A stretch of 64,000 nt of DNA from Jacaranda mimosifolia (Eukaryota > Streptophyta > Magnoliopsida > Lamiales > Bignoniaceae). The notes beneath the pieces were generated by a model. The model was not told the origin of the DNA and ran no database searches. It saw nothing but the letters and a program-made list of their open reading frames with translations. The stretch covers positions 10,355,001 through 10,419,000 of the forward strand of contig CM032123.1 in assembly GCA_018894105.1 (NCBI GenBank). The letters are read 5' to 3'. Position 1 is the stretch's first letter. Each line of letters begins with the position of its first letter. The translations under genes were made by a program, and so were the position numbers. Below are positions 47,763 to 60,600 of the stretch, piece by piece.

Positions 47763-48057
47763 TCAATAATATTTTGAAGAAATACTCCAAATTATTACCA
47801 ATTCTAATGAGAAGTTGGTCTATATGGCAAAGACAAGCGTGCATGAATATATTATCCCGCAGCCCTTTTGATTTAAAAGACTACTATTTCGAATTTTGTG
47901 GACAAAATTACTTAAATAAGTCATTTTTATTTGATATTTTGGCCAGCCAAAATGCTTTTTATATGTATTTATCTTTTCTTCTATTAAATATGTGTAGAAG
48001 CAACAGAAACTCATGTTTGGTCGCTAATAATATGCAAAAGAAACTTGCACGGCTTAT
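47763..48057. other. Short intergenic gap
   Basis: No gene seen; the open frames here overlap on opposite strands and lack any recognisable motif. Confidence 0.4.
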
Positions 48058-48466
48058 AGGGTGTTTGGCTAAGCTATTTCGAAGATTTCTAAGCATATTT
48101 TTTAAGTTTATAAGATATTAAATTTTATTTTCAAAATAAATTACTAAAGTATTTGAATAAAATAAAATGTTAGAGCTTATAAAATGTCAGAGATAGCAAA
48201 TTTATAATTAAAATAGTTAAAATTAAAAGAGTTTGTTGGGATTTTAAAAATATGTTAGGATTTTTTCACTTAGGAGCTTCTAAAATTCTAACTTATTTTA
48301 GAATCTTATAAGCTCCCTTTTAGAAGAACTTAGAAGTGGAAAGGATCTAAGTTAGAATTTTAGATGCTCCTTTTTAGAATAACTTATCAAATACTTTCTA
48401 ATGTTATAAACTTTTAAACATCTTATAAAATGTTTTGAGAAGTTTATAAGCTCATTCAGACACCCT
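48058..48466. mobile_element. MITE-like element, about 409 bp
   Basis: The left end AGGGTGTTTGGCTAAGCT and the right end, read inward on the minus strand as AGGGTGTCTGAATGAGCTT, are inverted repeats. The inside has further palindromic AGCTTCTAAAATTCTAACTT and TTAGAATCTTATAAGCTCC blocks. The GGGTGTTTGG...CT type end is common for non-autonomous hAT MITEs of plants. The flanking 8-bp sequences do not match well, so the target duplication is eroded or the ends are slightly off. Confidence 0.55.
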
Positions 48467-49993
48467 CTTAATTTTATTTGGAATTTTTTTTATTAAATTT
48501 ACATACTTGACTGATCAAGAATCATTTTCTCTCTTCCTAAGAATGATAAAATCTACAATTTAAGGTAGACATATGATAAGGAAGGAATTTTTAAAAGACT
48601 AAAATAGCCTCGCCTTTAATTAAATTTACAGAAACACCTAAGGATCTGCGCCCACTTATACGGGTTGACCAAACCACCTGACCCGTATCCGAAATCTAGA
48701 GCAATCCTACCCCTCCAATCTTGCCACATGTATACATGGGATCATTGCCACCTCAGCCGAATAATGCTTGGCCAACTCAACCGTCATTATAAATATCCTC
48801 TCATTTAATGCTTCCGCAATCTTCTAGAGAGATTTACCTCCTACCTTTCTCCTCATGTATCCTACCTCACGATCTATAGAACTCACGGCTTTCTCTCTAT
48901 TGGCATCCAGTAAACACTCACCCGGGCGTCAATCACCAATTGACCTTTTGATCGATGATAAATATACTGTTGTAATCTAGGAGGATTTATCGCGGAAACA
49001 ATGAAATAATAGTGAAGTAATTCGATGGAATATGACAACAAGAATTAACGTGGTTCGGCGATATGCCTAATCCACCCAACAAAGAAAAGAAATTTTATTG
49101 ATCTTAAATCAAAGTGCAAGTACAAACTTGAATCCCACAAATCTCATGAAAACACCTAACACCCTTGTTCTAAACTCCGTCTTGAGAGAATTACTCAAAA
49201 GTAGTAAAGAAGCCCTTGTGTTATGTTCGTGATACTTTTTTCGAAAGAAAAAACTGATATTTATACTCGAAAACCAAAGCCTAAAGCCCGTGGGCCTGCT
49301 CCGCGTGCTGGGGCGCACAAAACTTGCGCCCCAGCATGCCCAACATCAATTGTGGCAGAAACTTTGTGCCCAGGAGCAAAGTTACTGTTCACTGCGCACC
49401 GGGGCGCACGACATATGTTTTCATGCCTTTTCCACCCATGTCCACGCCTTGATGCACCTTGCCTCGCGCCCTGGCACATGGCGTCCTGCCAATGCACGCC
49501 GAAGTGTGTTCTTGAGCCCATTTCAACTGCTTTGCTCCGTTTCGCTCCATTTTTTTCATTTCTCGTCAATTTAGCCCAAATTTCAAGGCAAAATCAACAT
49601 AAACTAACATAATTTCTTGCGACATCAACATATTTTTTCCTTTTTTGAATTCTTAATAATATTCTTCCTACCATTGAAGAGTTTATTCGAAGACGGTGGT
49701 ATAAATGGTCGGCCCCCTCTCTGATTGCACGCAAGAAATTGTGGAGCATATCTTTCCTTCATGACTATCCGTTATCCCTTCCACTTGATCAACTCAAAAT
49801 GGAAGTTCAATTCCATATTGAGTTTGAGCATTGAAGAATGAATTTTTGCCTGCTGTTATAAATCTGAATAGTAATCTCAAAAACAAAAAAAGTTTGTAAA
49901 TCTAGTCTAATAAAAATACTAAATTAATCTATTTATGTAGAGAAAATTTCTATAATTTGATCCAACCTTTTATTATAGTTAAATGGGAATGAT
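48467..49993. other. Repeat-rich intergenic stretch, probable LTR fragment
   Basis: No gene seen. 48950-49630 contains ATTAACGTGGTTCGGCGATA and ends GCGACATCAACA. On the minus strand it would start TGTTGATGTCGC, in the style of a plant LTR, but no matching target duplication was found. 49270-49510 is unusually GC-rich and includes a perfect hairpin. Open frames on both strands there are products of GC content. Confidence 0.4.
49306..49336. repeat. Perfect 12-bp hairpin
   Basis: TGCTGGGGCGCA (49306-49317) and TGCGCCCCAGCA (49325-49336) are exact inverted copies around a 7-base loop CAAAACT. It stands out in AT-rich surroundings. Not followed by a T-run, so not a simple terminator; role unknown. 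Confidence 0.9.
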
Positions 49994-50662
49994 TAGGGAT
50001 GGCAATGGGACGGGTCAAAATCCAAACCTGAACTAATTTATCATGATGGTACGAGTTTGGAGTGGTTTAACAGGGTATAGATAGGGGGTATGGGGCATGA
50101 TTTTTCGAACCCAAAGGATTTGGAGTGGATATGAGTTTTACCTAACCCACCCCAACCCATCCCGAATAAATATACATACAACAATAATAAATATGTTATA
50201 TATAATTTATTTTATATTTTTTGAATTAAAAACAATATTTCAAATTTATTTACTTACGTACTTATTCAATACTTGATAGTTTAACGACTTGCTCAACTCT
50301 GCTTGATGAAGAGAAAGATGTTGAAGAATATTGGACAAGTTAATTTAGTTTTTTTTTTCTTCCCCATTTAATGTATTTGAACAATATTAAGTACAATGTG
50401 AAATTGTTCATGTATTCGTAATTGTTTGGTTTGAAGTTGTATAAATTATATTTGACATGGATTATATTGTGTTTAAATTAGTAACTAGATTTGATAATTA
50501 GAATATAATGCATTTTTATTTTTTTATTCTTTTCAGATTGGTGGGTTTAACCCGCCAATTCGATGGGACAAGATACCGAACAGGACAAGTGAAGTGTGGA
50601 CGGAATGAGATCTTGTGGAGTGGGTTATGAGTCGAGTCAAACTTGCCCTGTTGCCATTCTTA
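49994..50662. mobile_element. Non-autonomous hAT-type element, 669 bp
   Basis: The left end TAGGGATGGCAATGGGACGGG and the right end, read inward on the minus strand as TAAGAATGGCAACAGGGCAAG, form imperfect inverted repeats closely resembling those of the element at 15159. The 8-bp flanks GGAATGAT and GGTTTGGT match poorly. No transposase frame. Confidence 0.6.
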
Positions 50663-50844
50663 GGTTTGGTATGAAGCATCAAGTCATTGAAATAGTTGGG
50701 AAGTTCATTAACAAGTGAGTCTCACCTCTTGAAAAAGACGAAAGATAGGAAACTTATGCTAAGACAATAATTGACTAACAAGAAAAGAATCCTTACAATC
50801 ACATAGCAATGATTTTTACACATTTATGTTAAATTATAATAAAG

Positions 50845-51150
50845 AGCATAGCGGGCGGGGGCTTCCTGATCCGCTTTCGACCTTCTCCTTTCCCTTTCTC
50901 TAAAAATAAGTCTCACGCACGGATTCTGCCATTTATAATCTTTCCGGCCGGCGTCTGGATTCCTTCTGCTTTCGTGCGTGCTGATGCTTTCAGCCTTACT
51001 CAAACCTTTATCTACTATTAATTAGTATAGGGGGTGGTGTTAGATTCCAAACTTTTTTTTGTCCATTTCGCATAGCCGGGTTTTTGTCTAATCCCTTTTC
51101 TTCTCGTAACTCTCTCCATTCATTGAGCTACCTTCGGTTTCCTTAAGGTG
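50845..51150. other. Probable mitochondrial DNA insert
   Basis: The segment with AGCATAGCGGGCGGGGGCTT, CTGATCCGCTTTCGACCTTC and CTTTCCGGCCGGCGTCTGGA is GC-richer than its surroundings and has the style of plant mitochondrial intergenic DNA. No gene recognised; edges approximate. Call from style only. Confidence 0.4.
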
Positions 51151-52423
51151 TTTTATATTCTTAAATATTCTATTTGTTCGAAAAATTTAAGGTTGTAATA
51201 AAATTTTATTTTTTAGTGAAAAATTACTTATTTGTTTACATTCTACTTTTTTTTGTCTTCCACTTTCATTTTTTCTCTTACACAGTTCACAAACAAACTA
51301 TATAGTCTTTCTTAAATTAATCCTATAAAATCAATCCATAAGTTTTTAGTTGTAATACTGAGTATTTTATTATTCATCAATATAATTAACATCAATATTA
51401 TGTTAATCTGAATTTATACATATAAGGATGACGTACAACGACCATTAATGTTCCGAGTATAGGTGAAAGGAAAAAAAAAATGATAGTAACAAACTTGATT
51501 GCTTTAACCAAGTTGCCCTTTTTCTCTTTCTTATATTTTTCTTATATTTATTAGGGGAATAATCAGTTTGTTCTTGTAATTAAGTTAGGACTCATATCGA
51601 GTGATTAAGTGGGTTAATAGTATTGCTTTCACACTTTTTATGTGTGATGCCTATAATTTAAATCTTTAATAGATTTTAAGTGTATGTGTATGTTTAAATA
51701 AAAAAATAACTAAACTAGGACCTGTCACTGGCAATATCATTTTACTAAAGAAAACAACATTGTTTAAATAATTTTGCCACATTACTTGCCATTTTCATGA
51801 TGGGTTCAAAATACAAGGCCGTGCCCTTAGAAATTCAACAAAGGAAATCACACAACATGGATAGAAAGGGAAGTGCACTTTGGCCAATGGAACAAACATG
51901 GACAAAAGTAGTTCTTGAGTATGGTGATCAAGAAATAAATAGTATTGTTCTTGAAAATGGGATAAATAGATAAATTTTAAGATTTCAATAATAGAAAAGA
52001 CAAAAATATAATATAAATAAGTTGAAGCAAATCTAACATAATAATATATTCAAACTAAAAATATTTTCAGAGAGAGAGAGGGAGGGGGGGGGGGGGGAAG
52101 GATAGAGGGAAGAACTGTATTATATTGATGGCAACTGGCAAATGCTAAGGGTGGATGTGGTTTGGTTTGGTTCAAAAACCATGTCAAACCAAATTGAATC
52201 AAAAATTTCGTTTTACGTGGTTTAGGGGTATAACACAAAACTGTAACCATTTAAGAAAAAAATAGCCGCACAATTTGAAATCGATTATTATAATTTGGTT
52301 AATCAGTTAATTATTTTTAAAATAAGTAAAATTTAATTAATAAAATATTAATTTTGACTCAATTCGATTTAATTTTTATTGAATCAAATCATTTAAAAAA
52401 GTTCAACTTCAGTAGACGAATAC
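51151..52423. other. AT-rich intergenic stretch
   Basis: No gene seen. Contains a GA-rich tract with a run of 14 or more G at about 52083-52097. Confidence 0.5.
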
Positions 52424-52436
52424 CTATTAATTTGAT

Positions 52437-53125
52437 TTTGAATTCTTTTTGGTTTGTTGTTGGTATCTGTGGCATGGACGAAACATTCAGAAATTTGAAG
52501 GTATTATCTGGTCTGCTGCTCATGTTGCACAATCTGCTGTCAGTTTCCTTAACAGATTCAGGCAGGTTACTTTTTCTACTGTAGAGGCTGGAATTTTGGT
52601 TGGTTCTGATGTTTGTTGGACAGTGCCTATGGAGGGACACATCAAAATAAATTTTGATGCTGCTGTTTTTAAGGAGGTACAGACTGTTGGTATTGACATT
52701 GTGGCAGGGGACAGTGTAGGGCGTTGTCTGACTTGGTGTTCCAAACTTATTCATCAATTTGTTGAACCAGAGAAAGTTGAAGCTATGGCGGCGAAGACCG
52801 CTTGCGAGGTACTTTCTCATTTCTCTTGGTCTAATGTGACGATTGTAGGAGATTGTCAATTGATTGTCCGAGCTCTACAAAGTGATGCTATGAATCTTTC
52901 TTCCATTGGCCCAATCATCTCAGATGCTAGACGATGCCTTCCGAATGATTGCAATATCTCTTTTCAAAATGTTAGATGTAGTGCAAACAAATGTGCTCAT
53001 CACCTATTGAAGCATGCATATTCTTTTTACTATTCTCATGTCTTGGAGTCGGATGTTCTAAGATATGCTTTGTCACTGGATTATTGATTTTATAATTTTT
53101 CTGTTTTTATCTCAAAAAAAAAAAA
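52437..53125 (+). mobile_element. 5'-truncated LINE insertion with poly-A and perfect 13-bp target duplication
   Basis: CTATTAATTTGAT occurs at 52424-52436 and again, identical, at 53126-53138. Between them are the last part of LINE ORF2, a short 3' UTR and a 12-base A-run (53114-53125). This is the signature of target-primed reverse transcription with 5' truncation. The perfect duplication, clean A-tail and unbroken reading frame imply a fairly recent insertion. Confidence 0.93.
52449..53087 (+). pseudogene. LINE ORF2 C-terminal part, RNase H domain
   Basis: Open from the insertion point to TGA-free end at 53087 (stop TAA/TGA region after YALSLDY). Starts within the spacer before RNase H (CCWYLWHGRNIQKFEG). 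The RNase H-like domain (RVT_3 type) follows: GHIKINFDAAVF (first Asp), EKVEAMAAKTACEVL (Glu), VTIVGDCQLIVRAL (Asp), then CSANKCAHHLLKHA near the C-terminus. In LINEs this domain removes RNA from the RNA-DNA hybrid. It lacks its own promoter and the endonuclease and reverse transcriptase parts, so it is a dead-on-arrival copy despite the open frame. Confidence 0.85.
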
Positions 53126-53138
53126 CTATTAATTTGAT

Positions 53139-54627
53139 ATTTTCATCATAAAATCTATGATACAAAAAGCAAATGTAACTTCAAAATTAACAACATAATA
53201 TATAATATTTCCATCTTACATCAAGATTAGCTTCAAAATTAAAAATACATCAAGCAAGCAATGTCTCATTCTCATATCATATTTATTGAATCACTATAAA
53301 TAATATAACTTCAAAATTAAGAATAAGCCAAGCAATTAAGATGAAGACACAACTCAAACTAAGTCCAAGTTTAAAAAACTTCCAATCAAACTAACATTCA
53401 TCCAAATCTCACTAACAATTAATATAAAAATATAATTTTTTTCCAAAAAAGATATAAATTCCTTAAATTTAAAGTTGGACGATCAACTAAATTTTTTAAA
53501 ATTTATTTTTGAAATTATTAATTTTTATTTTTAAATTAAACTAGTTTGATTTGGTTAACTTTGATTAATCGAATTGCCCATGATAAGTAACTAATTGAAT
53601 CACTTTTCACTAGAAGAACTGGTTTAGATGGCATGGATTTTTTTATTCGGTTCGATTTGATGGGTGGATTTGATTATTTGTTTCCCCCTTCCCTATCTGT
53701 TTGATATTTTTATATGGGCAAAGTTTTCACATTTTGCACGTGGCAGAGTAGAAAGAAGCCAATTCAAATGTATTTTGCATTGGTAGGTGGTTGGCGCGGT
53801 TCAGCAGTTTTGGTAAAAATATCTTACATTTATAGTTATTAATTATTATCTTCTTAAACTTTTTAAAATGAAATTTTATTTTTTTCTTAAAATATTGTGG
53901 ATAATTTCATTGAGATACATTGTGGATAATTTCATTCTTATAAAAAGACTTTTAAATTTTCCAACGCAGATAAAATTTGATTATATTAACAAACTCCCAA
54001 ATTAAAGGATTTAAGAAAGCACATATCCTCTTTTCTCATAAGTAACTTTGATGGTATTCGAGTTTTCATATACGAAAAGTTCAATTTTCATAAAGTATTA
54101 CTTCACTAGCACATATATAATATGATAGGAGATTTTATACTAAAATAGTTCTTGATAAGTAAGAGTCAAGAACAATTTATAAATTATTTTAAAATTCTCA
54201 ACCCATTTAATATTAGTTAAACCTTTGAATATAATTATCCAACTCATTAATTATGAGTCATATTTTAAAAATTAATGTTGAAAATATAATAATTTTTTTA
54301 TTAAATTCTCTTCTACTGGATTTATATTTTTTTATATTTCGGAACATCTTAAACTAAATTATTTTCCAAAATAATGTTTATTTTTCTAGAATCACAATCT
54401 CAATTAAATATATTAATATATCATTGTTCACTCTTAATGTTTATTTTTAAAAATTAATAATACATATATATAATTATAATTTTATTATCACTGAACAAAT
54501 GAAGTACATAATATTGAGAGTTGAGCCACACTAAAAATGTACACAAGCGAGTGGGGGTTGGCATTGTAGTAGCTGGTTGCTGCCGCCATTTCCCCAATAT
54601 TTCTTCTCTCTTTCTTGAGCTTCTTCC
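53139..54627. other. AT-rich intergenic stretch and upstream region of second CLT gene
   Basis: No gene seen. The last 100 bases or so before 54628 presumably hold the promoter and 5' UTR. Confidence 0.45.
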
Positions 54628-57600
54628 ATGGAGCATCTCCGATCAGCTGCTCCTTCACCCCAATTCTTTAACTCCCTCTCCAAAACCTCTACAACTACTC
54701 TACGTTTCCACGTTCAATGCAATTTTCATCCCAAAATTACCCCTCCTCGAAACCTCTCCATTTTCAAGCACTTGAAGCTTCACCATATCAACACTACTTC
54801 TAGACTTAAACTCCAGCATTTGCCTCCGATCTCCGCCAATGCCAAGGCTTCTCCACCTCCACCACCACCGACTCCGCCGCCCTCCAATTCCAATGGCAAT
54901 GGTAATAAGTTCGCCGTCGTGGCGTGCTCCGCAGTTACCGTGGCGCTAGCCATTGCGAATCGCGTGCTTTACAAGCTCGCCCTTGTTCCCATGAAGGAAT
55001 TTCCCTTCTTTCTCGCTCAGCTCACCACTTTCGGGTATGTGTTCCTTTGCAGATGTAAATTCTTTTGGCATGATTAGTTTCTTATAAGTTTTGCTCATGC
55101 TAGAGAAATGGGATGATTAACTATACTTGGTCCTTGTACATGAGGTGTAAACTAGTCGAACCAATCTCAAATGAGCTTTATTCGAGTTGATCTCTATTCA
55201 CTTGGTATTCTTTGATGTGTATCTTATTGAGCAAAGTTTGGCGTGGCAGATAAGTCTGCTAACTTGGTTTTCTAGGTTAATAGATTACTGTAAAACCAGC
55301 TTTCATCAATCGATGAGGGAATTTGGACGGGCTTGTGCTTGTTGAAGCAATTAATTTTAGTGATCGATGGAAAAGTGGCTAATTAGTAAAATTGAGAAAT
55401 ATTTGGAAATTGATTAAAAAAAGTCGAAAAAAAAACTGGAATGAGAATGATGGATAAAAAAGATGCTTTGTATTTGAGCTTATATGAGAACTATCAAATT
55501 ACTTTCTAGTTTGAGTTTTAAAAGGAATTAGCAAGGATAAAATTTTTATTTTTAACTTATAAACATTTATAGAAAAACTAAAAGCTAGAAAAGCACCACC
55601 AAGAATGTTTCCACCTAGTACCCTATTTTAGTTTTTCTGAAGCAGCCATAAAACTGAAGCTGGTGGAGAAAACACACTCTAACTGCTTTAAGCAAGAAGT
55701 ACGAAAACTGGAAGCTTTAGCTCTTGCAAACACCCTGATTTCCTGCAGGATCTGAAGTAGCTGGATTTATTTTTCAGTATCATAATTAGATTATCTAAAT
55801 AGTTGCTATGAGATGGTTGAAATTGTAGAAATCAGTTATCTAAGAAAAGTTAGTTGAGAATTAATAACCATGATAGATGGCAAAGTTCTCACCTGTTTCA
55901 ACAGCACTTAAACTTTCACTGGATGCACTAACCAATTAAAGACCAAAGAATATCATGGGATGATTTTCTGCTTTGCCACTGGAAGATAACTGCCACATCA
56001 TATGTGCATTGCAAACTATGATAGTGTTTTCTGTAACTTAAGTTTTTTCATGCCGGGGCTTACTGTTAATTGTTTTTCGAAAGTAAGTTAACATTGATGG
56101 TTGTTTATGACCCACAGGTATGTGGCTATATATTTCTCTGTCCTTTACACGAGATATAGAGCTGACATGGCTACTGATGAGATGCTGGCCTTTCCAAAAT
56201 CACCTTTTATAATTATTGGGTTGCTAGAAGCTATTGGAGTTGTTTCTGGGATGTATTCTGGAGGTATGAGAAATTATGTTTTTGCCAGTCAATACTAGCA
56301 AATATCTATTATATCTCATTGATTCCCTGTGCAGAACTTACCTCATCAGTGTATAATGGATTGATATTTAATATGTCTCATCAGTTTGAATGTTCTACCA
56401 TTATTTATTGTTTTCTTATTTATGATTAGTATTGTGATGTGGTGCTTAAATCATAATATTGGCTCAGCCGGTGTGCTGCTATAATTAGAACTGAAAGAAA
56501 GTGTAAAAAACAACTTCAAATTTTGGATCCAAATACAAATTAGTTGTTTCAATTTCTTTACTTGCCTTTGTACTGAATGCTTTGTATCTTTTACAGCCAT
56601 GCTTCCTGGACCAGCTATACCAATATTAAATCAGGTAATGCATTTTTATTTGGACCAAAGTAGTAAAACTCCCATTTTGCTTGCATCTTTCTTGGGACAA
56701 AGACTGAAAATGATAAACTGTGAATTAATTAACAACTTAATTTTCTTTTTCTGCTATTCATTCATATTTTATTCTTATTTTCAGCTTTGAATTATCCACG
56801 ATAATTATTTTTGAATTGAACATAAGTATCTGAGTGTTCTGATGCATAAAATTTAAGCACAAGAATACACAGAGCAAGTTTGCTTGGAAATTCTCCTGTT
56901 TGATTTTCCCTAAAATACTTCTACCATGCAACTCTAAGATGAGTTTTTATTCATTTAATCACTTATTAAGGAGTGTATGATTGCTTATAACCAAGCTGTG
57001 AAACATCTCTTGGCGAACTTTACAACAAAAATCACTATAACCTGTCAATAGTATAGCAGTTGTAGGAATATATTAAAATTCGTTCGCATTAGCAGGATGA
57101 CAATCCCCAGTCAATTTTTTATATATTAAGGAGAAACAATCTTTGCTGTATTCAATTTAGAGACACTGGTGACATCCCCAGAAAGTTCCCATGATTACTA
57201 AAATTATGGCTACAATTGCACATGCTTCTGTAGACTTTGGTGGTGGAAGTTATTTCATTGTGTTTTTCATCTATTTATGAGTAGATAAGGCAAAAATTTG
57301 ATATATTCAAGCAAAATCTTTCTACTATTTCTAAGAGTCATCTATCCCTCATGCACAAAAAATTTAAATTTAGAGTTGCCGGGGACAGGTATTTAAAGGA
57401 TATTATGTAATCTTATTTAGGGATAATTAACTTCGAAGTGGTAATTTTTGCATTGCCAAAGATAAATGTAGTCTTAAGATAATGTATCAACTTGGAGAGT
57501 ATATGAAAGGATTCTTTTCCATGTGCAACTTCATTATGAGGTATATCAAATTATATCCAATCTGAACTAGTTCTAGAGCATTTAAGCATTGATTAGCAGG

Positions 57601-60600
57601 AGGAGTGTTTCTTCCTCTCTCTCTCTCTCTCTCTTTTTATATTTATTTTGCTTTTGAGAAGCTTCCCACGATGCATTAACTTAGTTATTGGATTTAGAAA
57701 TGCCTAGTCTTTTAATCTTGCTCAAAATAGGAAAAGCGCTTGTTTAGGTTATCCTGAGAAACTTCCAGGTTATTTGAACCGAATTATGGGATTTCATAGG
57801 CATATTTTCATTACCCTCTGTTGCACACTTTATGAAACCCTTCGGAGTTGATAGGCTTTATCACAGGTTGCTAGTCTTTCTGAGCTTCCTAAACTTGCTA
57901 TATAACAGATCTTCTTTCTTTTCCAAATTTTGATTTGACAGCAGAGGAAAACCATTGATTTTCCGACCCTTGTTTTTTTATCTTTATAGATCATGCAACT
58001 ATTGTAAATGTCCAAATTCTTTAGTTTCTGCTAAGCCACATTTATAAATAATGTAATTCTTGCCTGGTGTGTGGCTTGAGGCATGTAGTGTTAATATTAT
58101 ATGAATACAACCTAGCTATTTCCAGTATAATCCGACAAGAAAGGCAATTCATTGTTTCCTCAAATTTGATGTTTTGAGGGGGTTCCTATTATTGCAGACA
58201 TTTTTGGTATGGCAGCTGGCTTTTTCTATGCTCCTCTTGGGGAGGAGTTACTCATTGAACCGACTTGCTGGATGCTTTCTTGTTGCTGCTGGTGTTGTAT
58301 TGGCAGTTACAAGGTCTTACTTCTCGTCTACGTCTAAGCAACTATTATTTAAATGTTGAAATTAACTGTATACGATGATACTTGTCGTGCGTAGTGACAT
58401 ATGCATGCCTTTTGATAAGGGATGTAAAGATACCGAGTCAAGTCGAGTTGAAAATTGTATTGTTCAAGCTTCATATGAATCTCTTGAGCTTGAAATTGTG
58501 TTCGAGCTTGGTTGGATTATAAAAAAAATCGAGTGTAACTAGCTTGGTATTTTTAGAATACTTTATCATTTTTCTATGAATCGATTCAAGCTCAAGTTTA
58601 GCTTCAAATTTTATCAAAAATGAAGTTGTTCAAGTTTAGTATTTTATACTTGATGGAACAATTTCAAATGAGCCTTTAACAGTCGAGCTCGAGTAGCTTG
58701 TTTTTCACCCTACCTTCAATGCCTGCACCTAAACTCATTGATCCAACTAAACTAATTTGCGCAATCTCCAGAATAAGTACTGAAAATAATAAAAGCGCAA
58801 TCCAATTTCCATATAAAGTCATCGTATTCTAAATCATTGTTTTCCATATGCAAAAGTAGGTTTTTGTTCCTTGGACAACAAGGATCAAGCTTTGGCAGGT
58901 GGAGGTAACTGCCTTGTCACTGGAGAAAATGTCTAGAATAATAATCTCACTACTGTAGTATTTGACCCTACATATCTCATATTCTGGTAATACTTTTGTT
59001 TCTGGCCTGCAGTGGATCAGAACAAGATCAAATGCTCTCTGGAGTTGGAATCTTGTGGCCAGCAATGATGATAGCTTCAAATGCATTTCAAGCAGTTGCT
59101 TCTGTTGTCAAGGTAATGCATAAATCATCATCAGACAGCTAACACATTACTTAAAAGCAATTCAATTTTCTCAAATCTGTTGGACATGTGCAGGAATCTG
59201 TTTTCATTGATGCCGCAACCCGCCTCAAGGTGCCGAAATTGACTGTCTCTTTGTTCAAGCTTTCTGATTATGTCCTGTTCCAATATTTTCGAGTATAATA
59301 GAAGTAATTCCACTAAATTTTTGGATAATTGATACAGGGAAAGCTGCTGGACATCTTTGTTGTCAATTCCTTTGGATCTGGATTTCAGGTAATGACCATT
59401 TAGCTCACAAGGATTTCATTTGAATAATCATGCTCAAATCTTTATATATTTGCTATCCTTGGATTATATACACACACATATACATATGTATATGTGTACA
59501 TATACACATATATTATGTATATGTTTGTGTAATCATGCATAAATCTTTATATATTTGCGATTGACACACATATATATGTGTATATGCATATGTATACACA
59601 TATGTATATGTATACATGTATAATATGTGTATGTTTGTGTCTGTATGTATATGAGGATATATGTTATGTTTTTCACCTGGTCCCTTGCATCCATTTGTTA
59701 TGTGCAAGCTCACTGAATTGGGTAAGTGGTACATTACCATCTTAGGCTTTTGGTAAATGGAATGTTGCATTATTGTAGTTTTACAAAGTAGGCACTTAGT
59801 CAATCCCCTTCTTGTTTTCAAAATTGAGTTATTTGTAGCCTTTGGTCAAATCCTAGTGGTGCAAGTGCCTCAAGCACCATAAAAACCCGTGTGCATATCA
59901 TTGAATATAAAAATGATAAAATTCCCAGGGAAATTTGAGAAAGAAGGATTTGAAGAGAGAGAGAGAGACCTCTTCCTGCATCTGTTAAATCAAATTTGCA
60001 GTGATTGAACTAATCAATTTTGGACCATCTTCTTTATGACTTTCTCTGAGCAATGTGTTCTAAGAAGGTTAAAAGTGGCACCTTTTAGTCTCCAGTTATC
60101 AGCTAAGATTTGTCAGGTCCCTCAACCTGTCCCACAATCGATGAAATCATGTATAAAAATTTGAAAATAAGACAATGAAAAGATGTTGATATTGATGTCT
60201 AATATACCTCCGAATTGAAGGAATAAACAGACTAATGAGGGAAACAGGAAAACTTATTGAATGAGAAGGTCCCAAATGCAGGTTTCAACCACCCACCGTG
60301 GTCTTTGAAAAATCCTTATTCATTTCACCACTCCTTATTTATTTCACCGCTTAGAGTGATTCATGGGTTCAGATCAGTAAGCTCAGCCACGACAATAAGA
60401 TAAAGGCATCATAGAAAATGGTGGTGATGGACTGCAGTGGCAATATGACCACATGGGGAAAGCGCTTTGACCAAAAAAGGAATAATAAACAAGGAAGTTT
60501 AATGAACTTTCTTGCATATTAATCATTGATTCAAGCTGAAGTGCAAACGCTTTAATCCTTTTAATCATATAGCCATTAACCAGCAAAAAGATATTTCCGA

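Noticed and set aside
49223..49612. Three overlapping GC-rich open frames on both strands
   Set aside because: All three frames lie over the same GC-rich patch, where stops are rare by composition; no recognisable motif.
52138..53680. Apparent terminal repeats GGGTGGATGTGGTTTGG and GGGTGGATTTGATT around the LINE
   Set aside because: The two copies are in the same orientation, not inverted, and no target duplication was found, so a hAT element here is not supported.
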